From Clostridiales bacterium (GTDB taxonomy: Bacteria; Bacillota; Clostridia; Oscillospirales; Oscillospiraceae): a DNA stretch of 50,360 nucleotides. Location: NCBI GenBank assembly GCA_019423635.1, contig JAHZBA010000018.1:1-50360 (forward strand), written 5' to 3'. Both the position numbers and the translations under genes were made by a program. Below the pieces are notes generated by a model that was not told the DNA's origin, searched no databases, and worked only from the letters and a program-made list of their open reading frames with translations. Below are positions 7,826 to 16,811 of this stretch, in pieces; the stretch's first letter is position 1, and each line of letters starts with the position of its first letter.

Positions 7826-8365
7826 GTGGAGCGGCCGCAGAGAAAGAAAAATCGATTGGAGCGGTACGATTACAGCCGGGCGGGGTATTATTTCGTTACG
7901 ATTTGCGCCAAAGATAAAGCAGAATTATTTTGGAATCCATCTGCCGGCACCGTTTTCGGACACGCGCCAACCGTAGGGGCGGATATGATCCGCCCGCCGT
8001 CCCCGCATTTGTCCTCGTGCGGGCGGATTGTGGAACGGGCAATTCAAAATATCCCCATCCATTATCCAAACGTATCGGTGGAAAAATATGTGGTCATGCC
8101 CAACCACGTGCATATGATTTTGGCAATTGCATTGGAGGACGGGCGGATCATATCCGCCCCTACGAAACCGGTGCCGATCATAGTGGGGCAGATGAAACGA
8201 TATGCGTCAAAATGTGCAGGAATGCCGCTTTGGCAAAAATCCTACCACGACCACATCATCCGCAATGACGCCGATTACCGGCGGATTTGGGACTATATCG
8301 ACACCAACCCCGCCGGGTGGCGGGAGGACCGCTATTACACAGAATCCACGGAGGAGACCCCATGA
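7826..8365 (+). CDS. REP-associated tyrosine transposase (RAYT, IS200-like fold)
   Basis: A 179-residue single-strand DNA transposase-like protein. It starts with RLERYDYSRAGYYFVTICAK, typical of RAYTs. The metal-binding HUH motif is H94-V-H96 in MPNHVHMIL, a candidate catalytic tyrosine is Y126 in GQMKRYASK, and the C-terminal HDHIIRNDADYRRIWDYID block is present. The start is GTG at 7826, one base after the uvrB stop, with GGGGGGAG inside the end of uvrB, so it should be coupled to uvrB. Two copies of a REP palindrome are in the reading frame (7972-7996, residues 49-57; 8140-8164, residues 105-113). Its end overlaps the next gene by four bases. RAYTs are known to mobilise REP sequences. Confidence 0.85.
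   Translation: MERPQRKKNRLERYDYSRAGYYFVTICAKDKAELFWNPSAGTVFGHAPTVGADMIRPPSPHLSSCGRIVERAIQNIPIHYPNVSVEKYVVMPNHVHMILAIALEDGRIISAPTKPVPIIVGQMKRYASKCAGMPLWQKSYHDHIIRNDADYRRIWDYIDTNPAGWREDRYYTESTEETP
7972..7996 (+). repeat. REP palindrome inside the RAYT gene, left copy
   Basis: CGTAGGGGCGG-N6-CCGCCCG form with arms GGGCGGAT/ATCCGCCC and a three-base loop. All 25 bases are repeated as the exact reverse complement at 8140-8164. Same class as the intergenic REPs at 4446, 21939 and 42155. Confidence 0.85.
8140..8164 (-). repeat. REP palindrome inside the RAYT gene, right inverted copy
   Basis: Exact reverse complement of 7972-7996. It encodes residues DGRIISAPT in frame. The two copies are 143 bases apart and bracket the central, HUH-containing part of the transposase gene. 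Confidence 0.85.
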
Positions 8366-8739
8366 AATACGAATGGCTGGACGAATACCTCCTCTCCCTC
8401 CCCGGGGCGGAGAAGGACTACAAACCGGAGTGGCAGTGGTTTCGCTACATGGTCCGGGGCAGGCTTTTTGCCGCCGTCTGCTCCCCCAGGGGGATGAAGG
8501 ACGCGGCATACAATGACCACGATCTGGTAAACCTCAAGTGTGACCCGGCGGAGGCGGAGCTGCTGCGGGAGGCGTATCCGGAGATCCTCCCCGGCTTCTA
8601 CTGCGACAAGCGCCTGTGGATCGCGTGTCTCCTGGACGGGAATCTGCCGGACGAGGTCCTGCGGGACCTGTGCGAAAAATCCCACCGGCTGGTGGCGGCA
8701 AAGCTTCCGAAATACGTGCAAAAAGAACTGGGCCTGTGA
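8362..8739 (+). CDS. MmcQ/YjbR family protein
   Basis: A 125-residue protein starting MKYEWLDEYLLSLPGAEKDY. It fits the MmcQ/YjbR (DUF419) family, small single-domain proteins with a CyaY/phage T4 MotA-like DNA-binding-type fold: the LPGAEKDYKPEWQWFRYMV start, an LKCDPAEAELLREAYPEI strand-helix unit and the RLWIACLLDG strand. A GGAGGAG site precedes the ATG, which overlaps the RAYT stop as ATGA. Physiological role unknown. Confidence 0.8.
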   Translation: MKYEWLDEYLLSLPGAEKDYKPEWQWFRYMVRGRLFAAVCSPRGMKDAAYNDHDLVNLKCDPAEAELLREAYPEILPGFYCDKRLWIACLLDGNLPDEVLRDLCEKSHRLVAAKLPKYVQKELGL

Positions 8740-8759
8740 CAGGCCCGCAGGAGTGAAGT

Positions 8760-9260
8760 ATGGCAAAGCAGAAGGACGAGAAGACCAACGTCATGCGGAT
8801 TCTGGATCAGAAGAAGATCCCCTACACCCCCTATTTCTACCAGGAGGACCAGGGCCCGGAGGGCACCCGGGAATACGGCGTCCACGTGGCCCAGGTTCTG
8901 GGCCAGGACCCCCGCAGGGGCTTCAAGACCCTGGCGGCCCGGGGCGCGTCCAAGGGGATCTACATCTTCGAGGTGCCGGTAGAGGAGAGCCTGGATCTGA
9001 AAAAAGCCGCCAGGGCCGTGGGCGAAAAATCCATAGAGCTGCTCCACGTGGCGGAGATCCAGGCGGTCACGGGCTATGTCCGGGGCGGGTGCAGTCCCGT
9101 GGGGATGAAAAAGCAGTACCCCACGGTGTTTCACGAGACTGTGCTGGACTATGAGACCGTCTACATCTCCGGCGGAAAGATCGGCGCCCAGGTGGAGCTG
9201 GCCCCCCGGGCGCTACTGGACCTGCTCAGGGCGGAGACGGCGGATATCATTGTACAGTGA
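8760..9260 (+). CDS. ybaK: YbaK/EbsC-type aminoacyl-tRNA deacylase
   Basis: A 166-residue protein of the YbaK branch of the prolyl-tRNA-editing superfamily, which hydrolyses mischarged Cys-tRNA(Pro). It shows the N-terminal TNVMRILDQKKIPY motif, a conserved lysine in FKTL near residue 56 at the place of the catalytic lysine, and the signature GYVRGGCSPVGMKK (105-118). The start has a GGAGTGAAGT site. It follows the MmcQ gene by 20 bases on the same strand. Its last 48 bases overlap a convergent small gene. Confidence 0.9.
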   Translation: MAKQKDEKTNVMRILDQKKIPYTPYFYQEDQGPEGTREYGVHVAQVLGQDPRRGFKTLAARGASKGIYIFEVPVEESLDLKKAARAVGEKSIELLHVAEIQAVTGYVRGGCSPVGMKKQYPTVFHETVLDYETVYISGGKIGAQVELAPRALLDLLRAETADIIVQ

Positions 9261-9467
9261 GAGCCCCAGATGAAGACCCACGGCGAAGGCGTCCAGGGAC
9301 CACTGCAGGTAACGATCAAAAAAGAGATTGCTCAGTTCCAGATGATGCTCCTTTGTCAAGGGGAAGCTGTCGAGGGCTTTTTCCAGATCGGCCTCGTCGA
9401 AATTCTCCGCATCTTGCAGGATGGGACTGCAATAGAGATCAAAGAGCCTTTTATCTATCTGATTCAT
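9213..9467 (-). CDS. Small DUF6809-like hypothetical protein
   Basis: An 84-residue acidic helical protein (MNQIDKRLFDLYCSPILQD...). The C-terminal SLDAFAVGLHLGLSLYNDI resembles the aFxxGFxLGxrL ending of DUF6809-type Clostridial proteins, but the match is by eye only. The start at 9465-9467 is chosen over an upstream TTG because a GGGAGG site lies seven bases before it. A consensus promoter and the operator-like repeat at 9480-9530 precede it. It is divergent from an XRE regulator gene, and its 3' end overlaps ybaK. The pair looks like a small regulator/target module. Confidence 0.6.
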   Translation of the reverse strand: MNQIDKRLFDLYCSPILQDAENFDEADLEKALDSFPLTKEHHLELSNLFFDRYLQWSLDAFAVGLHLGLSLYNDIRRLRPEQVQ

Positions 9468-9479
9468 GACAAGACCTCC

Positions 9480-9530
9480 CAAGCGACTTTTAATAGCGCA
9501 TTCTCATTATACGACCTTACAAGTCGCTTG
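9480..9530. promoter_or_regulatory. Operator-like inverted repeat between regulator and target
   Basis: CAAGCGACTT (9480-9489) and its reverse complement AAGTCGCTTG (9521-9530) are perfect 10-bp arms 41 bases apart. They flank the -10 of the minus-strand promoter, one arm overlapping its -35. A dimer of the adjacent XRE protein bound to both arms would close the promoter. The binding is inference. Confidence 0.6.
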
Positions 9531-9534
9531 TCAA
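9506..9534 (-). promoter_or_regulatory. Consensus promoter of the DUF6809-like gene
   Basis: Minus-strand TTGACA (9529-9534), exactly 17 bases, TATAAT (9506-9511): a perfect sigma-A promoter. Such strength next to an operator repeat suggests a repressed gene. Confidence 0.8.
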
Positions 9535-9544
9535 GGAGAAATTT

Positions 9545-9778
9545 ATGGAGACATTAAAAATTTTAGGCCATCGGCTGCATGAATTGCGCAAGGAGCGAAA
9601 AGTGCAACAGAAAAGTATGGCGGAGTTATTGGATGTGACTCTCCGACATTATCAGAGGATGGAACACGGAGATGTTAATATTCCATGCTTGACATTATGC
9701 ACCCTGGCGGATTATTTTGAAGTGAGTGCGGATTATCTGCTGGGGCGGTCGGAGGAGAGATCCGGGGAGACGCCCTGA
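9545..9778 (+). CDS. XRE family transcriptional regulator
   Basis: A 77-residue protein made almost only of a Cro/CI-type helix-turn-helix domain: LGHRLHELRKERKVQQKSMAELL, then the recognition helix region VTLRHYQRMEHGD, and the closing LADYFEVSADYLLGRS typical of this family. An AAGGAG site lies before the ATG. It is divergent from the DUF6809-like gene across the inverted repeat at 9480-9530, so it probably represses that promoter and perhaps itself. Confidence 0.85.
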   Translation: METLKILGHRLHELRKERKVQQKSMAELLDVTLRHYQRMEHGDVNIPCLTLCTLADYFEVSADYLLGRSEERSGETP

Positions 9779-9797
9779 CCAGATTGAAACGGGAGAA

Positions 9798-9850
9798 CCC
9801 TCTCCGTCACCGCCTGCGGCGGCGCCACCTCTCCCAAAGGGAGAGGCAAG
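9798..9850 (+). repeat. 53-bp dispersed repeat, copy 1
   Basis: Starts CCCTCTCCGTCACC, includes GCCTGCGGC and ends with the hairpin CTCTCCC/GGGAGAG. It is identical but for one base to 9962-10014. Intergenic, downstream of the XRE gene. Confidence 0.85.
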
Positions 9851-9961
9851 AGGTGGTTCGCCGGAGGCCCGGAAGTTCCGGAGGGGGCGGCGCGCCGGGT
9901 CGTCGCGCCCTACGGAAGGGACGAGATTCGGGACCCGCAGGGATGCCCTGACCAGGGACGA

Positions 9962-10014
9962 CCCTCTCCGTCACCGCCTGCGGCGGCGCCACCTCTCCCA
10001 ATGGGAGAGGCAAG
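9962..10014 (+). repeat. 53-bp dispersed repeat, copy 2
   Basis: Second copy, direct orientation, 164 bases after the first; each is preceded by a similar GCCCTGACCAG. No gene is seen in 9779-10412. Confidence 0.85.
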
Positions 10015-10034
10015 GGCAGGCTCCGAAAAAATCC

Positions 10035-10390
10035 GGGGCAGCGCTTAGCGAAGCGGAAAGCGCGGAATTAGGAGCAGGGGCCGTTCGATCAGCACCCAAC
10101 AGCCTCCGCCGGAAGTTTCTTCACGCGGGTCAAGGCTCCTTCGCCTGAGGGGTCCGGCGCGCGCCGGCAGGGGCTTCCAAGTTTTCACCCAAGCCGGGCG
10201 GGGACAACCCCCGCACATGGCGAAACTTGGCCGGACGGCCAAGTTCTCGCCCCAAGCGTTTTTTTCTTTTGGACCGTGCACGGCCCGTTTTCTTTTTGGC
10301 AAGACCAAAAAGAAAATGGGGGGTGCATTGCCCAGCTATCATCATAGCAAAAACCTGCCCCCTCGGCCGCAGGCCGCCCCCCATCCCCCA
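10035..10390 (+). repeat. ~350-bp structured repeat, copy 1 (upstream of uvrA)
   Basis: Element with landmarks in order: GGCAGCGCTTAGCGAAGCGG, CACGCGGGTCAAG, GGGGTCCGGCGCGCGCCGG, hairpin H1 (10219-10251), the palindrome CCGTGCACGG, hairpin H2 (10288-10316; 12-bp stem, 5-base loop), ATGGGGGGTGCATTGC, and a GGCCGCAGGCC end. Copy 2 lies inverted after uvrA (13243-13600) and a shorter copy 3 before era (13800-13985). The stems are kept by compensatory changes between copies. It occupies most of the gap before uvrA. Confidence 0.85.
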
Positions 10391-10412
10391 GAAAAGGAGC
10401 ACAAAACAAATC

Positions 10413-13241
<2,829 letters not shown>

Positions 13242-13242
13242 G

Positions 13243-13600
13243 GGGGGCTTGGGGGCGGCCTGCGGCCGGAGGCGTAGATTTTTGCCATGATGATGGCTGG
13301 CATTGCACCCCCCATTTTCTCTTTTCGGTTGCGCCGAAAAGAGAAAACGGGCCGTGCACGGTCCAAAAGAGAAAAGGCGCTGGTGGCGAGAATTTGACCT
13401 CTGGTCAAATTTCGCCAATGTACAGAGGTTGTTCCCGCCCGGTTTGGGCAGAGACCTGGTGGCCCCTGCCGGCGCGCGCCGGACCCCTCAGTGGAAGGAG
13501 TCTTGACCCGCGTGTTGATACTTCCGGTGGAGGCTGTTGGGTGGTTGACGAATGGTCTCCACTCCTAACTCCGCGCTTTCCGCTTCGCTAAGCGCTGCCC
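13243..13600 (-). repeat. ~350-bp structured repeat, copy 2 (inverted, after uvrA)
   Basis: Full-length copy in the opposite orientation to copy 1, so uvrA sits inside an inverted pair. H1 is at 13385-13416 and H2 at 13315-13347 (14-bp stem, 5-base loop). Relative to copy 1, H1 arms changed from AACTTGGCC/GGCCAAGTT to AATTTGACC/GGTCAAATT, preserving every pair. An open frame (13238-13591) crosses it but is not called a gene. Confidence 0.85.
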
Positions 13601-13799
13601 TGGAGCTCTGCGGGGATGCTCTCTTCGCAGGGCGCGCCGTCCCGCGACCCCGCCCTCCTTCATTCCACCGGGGGAGCGGCAGCGGAAAGAGAAGGGCCTT
13701 GTTTCGAAAAGCCGCACCCGCCCCCGTTACCAGACCACGCCGCGGGTACAGTCAGTTCCTGGTTTTTACCGTGCCCTCGACGCGCCCCTCGTCCCTCGC
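13601..13799. other. GC-rich spacer between repeat copies, no gene seen
   Basis: This stretch separates the inverted copy 2 from copy 3. I see no conserved frame, RNA gene or promoter in it. Confidence 0.4.
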
Positions 13800-13985
13800 A
13801 GCCCCCGCGGATGGCGAAACTTGGCCGAACGGCCAAGTTCTCGCCCAGGCGTCTTTTTCTCTTTTGGACCGTGCACGGCCCGTTTTCTCTTTTTCTGCGC
13901 CACAGAAAAAGAGAAAATGGGGGGTGCATTGCACCAGCCCTCAAAGGGCTGAATCTCCCGCCCCCGGCTGCAGGCCGGATTTCCC
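13800..13985 (+). repeat. ~350-bp structured repeat, copy 3 (partial, upstream of era)
   Basis: Carries only the hairpin-bearing half: H1 (13813-13845), the CCGTGCACGG palindrome, H2 (13883-13917; 15-bp stem, 5-base loop), the ATGGGGGGTGCATTGC block and a GGCTGCAGGCCGG end. Same orientation as copy 1. The 5' half with the GCGCTTAGCG and GGCGCGCGCC landmarks is absent. Confidence 0.8.
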
Positions 13986-14044
13986 AATCTTCCCTCTTTC
14001 AGAGGAATCAACCAAACCGCTCAAAGAAAGTTGAGGATCACCTG

Positions 14045-14944
14045 ATGAACGAAATCAAAAACACCGCCATGGTCACCGTCTGCGGCCGGCCCAACGTGGG
14101 CAAGTCCAGTCTCACCAACGCTCTGGTGGGCGAAAAAATCGCCATTGTCTCCAACAAGGCCCAGACCACCCGAAACCGGATCTACGGTGTGGTGAACCGG
14201 GAGGACACCCAGTACATCCTCCTGGATACCCCCGGCCTCCACCGGCCGAAATCCGCTCTGGGGGACTATATGGTGAAGGTCATCACCGCCAGCCTCAGCG
14301 ACGTGGACTGCGCCCTCTTGCTGGTGGAGCCCATCCCCCACGTGGGCGGGCCGGAGAAGGCCCTCATCGACCGCATCCGGGAGGAACACCTCCCCTGCAT
14401 CCTGGCCATCAACAAGATTGACACCGTGGAGCCGGCGGCGATCCTGCCGGTGATTGCCGCGTACCATGAGGCTTGGGACGGCTTTGACGCCATCATCCCC
14501 ATCTCCGCCCACAGCGGCAGCGGCCTGGACGATCTGATGAAGGAGCTGCGGAAATACGCCGCCGAGGGTCCCCAGCTGTTCCCCGACGGCCAGACCAGCG
14601 ATCAGCCGGAGCGGCAGGTGGTGGGAGAGCTGCTGCGGGAAAAGCTGCTGCTGTGCCTGGACAAGGAGATTCCCCACGGCACGGCCGTGGAGATCACGAA
14701 ATTCTCGGAGCGGGACTCCGGCGTCATCGACGTGGGCGCCACCATCTACTGTGAGAAGGCCAGCCACAAGGGCATCATCATCGGCAGGCAGGGAGCCATG
14801 CTGAAAAAGATCAGCTCCCTGGCCCGGCAGGACATGGAGAAATTCATGGGCACCAAGGTGTATCTGGAGACCTGGGTAAAGGTCAAGGAGAACTGGCGGG
14901 ACAATGTGAATTACGTCCGGAGCCTGGGGTATCGGGAGGACTGA
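14045..14944 (+). CDS. era: GTPase Era
   Basis: Era is an essential GTPase that binds the 3' end of 16S rRNA and helps 30S maturation. The 299-residue protein has the G1 motif GRPNVGKS at 14-21, a DTPGLH G3 motif, the NKID G4 motif, and a C-terminal KH domain with the family signature KGIIIGRQGAMLKKI. The start at 14045 has a GAGGAT site; a longer frame from 13616 crosses the repeat and is rejected. It heads the era-PNPOx-yqzL-recO group. Confidence 0.97.
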   Translation: MNEIKNTAMVTVCGRPNVGKSSLTNALVGEKIAIVSNKAQTTRNRIYGVVNREDTQYILLDTPGLHRPKSALGDYMVKVITASLSDVDCALLLVEPIPHVGGPEKALIDRIREEHLPCILAINKIDTVEPAAILPVIAAYHEAWDGFDAIIPISAHSGSGLDDLMKELRKYAAEGPQLFPDGQTSDQPERQVVGELLREKLLLCLDKEIPHGTAVEITKFSERDSGVIDVGATIYCEKASHKGIIIGRQGAMLKKISSLARQDMEKFMGTKVYLETWVKVKENWRDNVNYVRSLGYRED

Positions 14945-15012
14945 CCAAACGGCGGTCCTCCCCGGCCCCTTTTCAGGCGGGGCGGGAGCATCGCCGGGAA
15001 GGAGGGAGTTTC

Positions 15013-15435
15013 TTGCGGGATCCTGTAAAAACCGTGGGCGGTATGGCCGACAAGGCCAAGACCGTCTTTTTGAGCTACCTGGACGGCGAGGGCTTTCCCA
15101 CCACCCGCGCCATGCTGCCGCCCCGGGAGCGGGAGGGCATCCGGGTGTTCTGGCTCAGCACCAACACCTCCTCCCAAAAGGTCGCGGCCTTCCGGAAAAA
15201 TCCGAGGGCCGGCCTCTACCTTGTGGACCGGCGCTTCTTCCGCGGCGTCAGCCTCTCCGGCACTGTGGAGGTGCTGGAGGACCCGGAGAGCAGGAAGCGC
15301 CTCTGGCGGATGGGAGATACTATGTACTATCCCCAGGGCGTCATGGACCCGGATTACTGCGTGCTGAAATTCACGGCGGAAAAGGGCCGGTATTACAGCA
15401 GCTTCCGGTCTCAGGACTTCTCCATTCCAGATTGA
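15013..15435 (+). CDS. Pyridoxamine 5'-phosphate oxidase-fold protein
   Basis: A 140-residue split-barrel flavin-binding-type protein. It begins MRDPVKTVGGMADKAKTVFL and shows the family pattern: a TVFLSYLDGEGFPTTRAM strand pair, VFWLSTNTSSQKVAAFRKNP, then AGLYLVDRRFFRGVSLSGTVEVLED. Members bind FMN, F420 or haem; the cofactor here cannot be told. The chosen start is TTG at 15013 because GGAGGGAG lies just upstream; an ATG at 15043 is the alternative. It sits between era and yqzL, where relatives usually have no such gene. Confidence 0.75.
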   Translation: MRDPVKTVGGMADKAKTVFLSYLDGEGFPTTRAMLPPREREGIRVFWLSTNTSSQKVAAFRKNPRAGLYLVDRRFFRGVSLSGTVEVLEDPESRKRLWRMGDTMYYPQGVMDPDYCVLKFTAEKGRYYSSFRSQDFSIPD

Positions 15436-15547
15436 CCGGATCTTTCCAGAGATAAAATTCGACAGATTCCGCAGACTATCTGCAAAAAGACGGGCCCGTC
15501 TCCGGCGGAAACCGGAGATGCGGCCCGGAGCGCAGGAGGCTGGAGCC

Positions 15548-15652
15548 ATGGAAGCAACTACGCTGTGGGAGCTGTTTTGTCAGACCGGGGAACCGCTGGC
15601 CTATATGCTGTACCGTTCGGCAGAAAACGGCCCGGCGGATTCCGCACACTGA
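15548..15652 (+). CDS. yqzL: YqzL family small protein
   Basis: A 34-residue protein, MEATTLWELFCQTGEPLAYM... ending in DSAH. It fits the YqzL family in length, in the W-x-L/V-F-x-Q-T-G core near residues 7-14 and in the Y-L/M-L-Y/F end, and in position: Bacillus yqzL lies between era and recO. An AGGAGG site is ten bases before the ATG. It lies 43 bases before recO. Function is unknown in the family. Confidence 0.75.
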   Translation: MEATTLWELFCQTGEPLAYMLYRSAENGPADSAH

Positions 15653-15695
15653 GCCGCGGGGGGCAGGTTCCCCCGTACATAGGGAGGGAGTACCT

Positions 15696-16442
15696 GTGGC
15701 GCCGACACCGTACAGCGTCCTTCGCGGGCTGGTCCTGCGGGAGACGGAGACCAAGGAGAGTGACAAAATTCTGACCCTCCTGACGGCGGAGCGGGGCAAG
15801 CTCTCCGTCATCGCCCGGGGCGCCCGCCGGAAGCACTGCAAGTTTGCCGCCTGCGCCCAGTCCCTGGCCTACTCGGAGTGGACGCTGTACCAGCGGGGTC
15901 AGTGGTCTTACGCCAGCGAGGGCACCACCATTGAGCTCTTCCAGGGCCTGCGGCGGGATCTGGAGTCCATGGCCCTGGGCTTCTACTTCGCGGAGCTGAC
16001 GGAGGCCGTCACCGTGGAGGAGGTGCCTGCGGAGGAGCTGCTGCGCCATCTGCTGAACGGCCTGTATGCCCTTTCCACTTTACAGCGCCCGCCGCTTCTG
16101 ATTAAAGCCGCCTTCGAGCTGAGGCTTTTGTGTCTTGCGGGCTACGAGCCCCTGGCGGACGGCTGCGCTGTCTGCGGCGCGCCGGAGCCAAAAGACCCCC
16201 GGCTGGATGTGACCCAGGGGGTGCTTCGCTGCGCCGCCTGCGGGGGAGGCGGCGCAGCGCTGCCGCTGTGCCGGGACTCCTTGGCGGCCCTGCGGCATAT
16301 CCTCTACGGAGACCCCAGGCGGCTGTACGCCTTCTCCCTGGGGGAAGCGCCTCTGGGCCGGCTGGCCGCGGCGGCAGAGGCCTTTGCCGCCGCACAGCTT
16401 GAAAGAAGATTTCGGACGCTGGACTTCTATAAGAGCTTGTAA
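15696..16442 (+). CDS. recO: DNA repair protein RecO
   Basis: RecO works with RecR to load RecA on SSB-coated single-stranded DNA at gaps. The 248-residue product has the N-terminal OB fold (SVLRGLVLRETETKESDKIL, then LSVIARGARR), a helical middle and a zinc finger formed by C157, C160, C179 and C182. The start is GTG at 15696 behind an AGGGAGGGAG site. It is the last gene of the era group. No recR is present in the window. Confidence 0.93.
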   Translation: MAPTPYSVLRGLVLRETETKESDKILTLLTAERGKLSVIARGARRKHCKFAACAQSLAYSEWTLYQRGQWSYASEGTTIELFQGLRRDLESMALGFYFAELTEAVTVEEVPAEELLRHLLNGLYALSTLQRPPLLIKAAFELRLLCLAGYEPLADGCAVCGAPEPKDPRLDVTQGVLRCAACGGGGAALPLCRDSLAALRHILYGDPRRLYAFSLGEAPLGRLAAAAEAFAAAQLERRFRTLDFYKSL

Positions 16443-16811
16443 TCCGGAGTCTGCGGCGGGCCGGGGGCCCAACCGGTGTCCGCGGCTGCTTCTATCCGGT
16501 CCACGGCCTTAATACAAATTGCAATATTTTTTGTTTTTTATACAAATCGGTCGGATTCCGGCGAATCCGGACTCTGCGGCAAACCCGAAAGCCGCCGGGC
16601 ATCCGGCGGAATTTTTCCCCCTGCCGCGGGGAGAATTGTTCCGGCGGAACATTTTTTCACGCTCTCCCGGCAGGACTGCGCGGCGCCGGAGAGCTTCCAC
16701 AGCTTCCTTCGTGCCCGGCGGAAGCTGTCTGTGCCTGCGCCCCGGCTGCCGGGAATCCCATTGCAAATCCATTTCTGTAAAGGAAACTAGCTTGACGGAA
16801 GGAGCAACCTT
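16443..16811 (+). other. recO-mutS2 intergenic region, possible structured leader
   Basis: 369 bases without a convincing gene. It contains an AT-rich stretch at 16511-16550 with TTGCAA and TATACA elements spaced a little short for a standard promoter, then a hairpin CGGATTC/GAATCCG, and a 9-bp inverted repeat ACAGCTTCC/GGAAGCTGT. If the AT-rich patch is the mutS2 promoter, the leader is about 250 bases and structured. I recognise no riboswitch. Confidence 0.35.

Noticed and set aside
10227..10412. N-terminal extension of uvrA by 62 codons
   Set aside because: The extension translates the upstream repeat, lacks a ribosome binding site, and the ATG at 10413 has a strong one and matches the family's N-terminus.
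13616..14044. N-terminal extension of era by 143 codons
   Set aside because: It runs through repeat copy 3; Era normally starts close to the G1 motif, as with the ATG at 14045.
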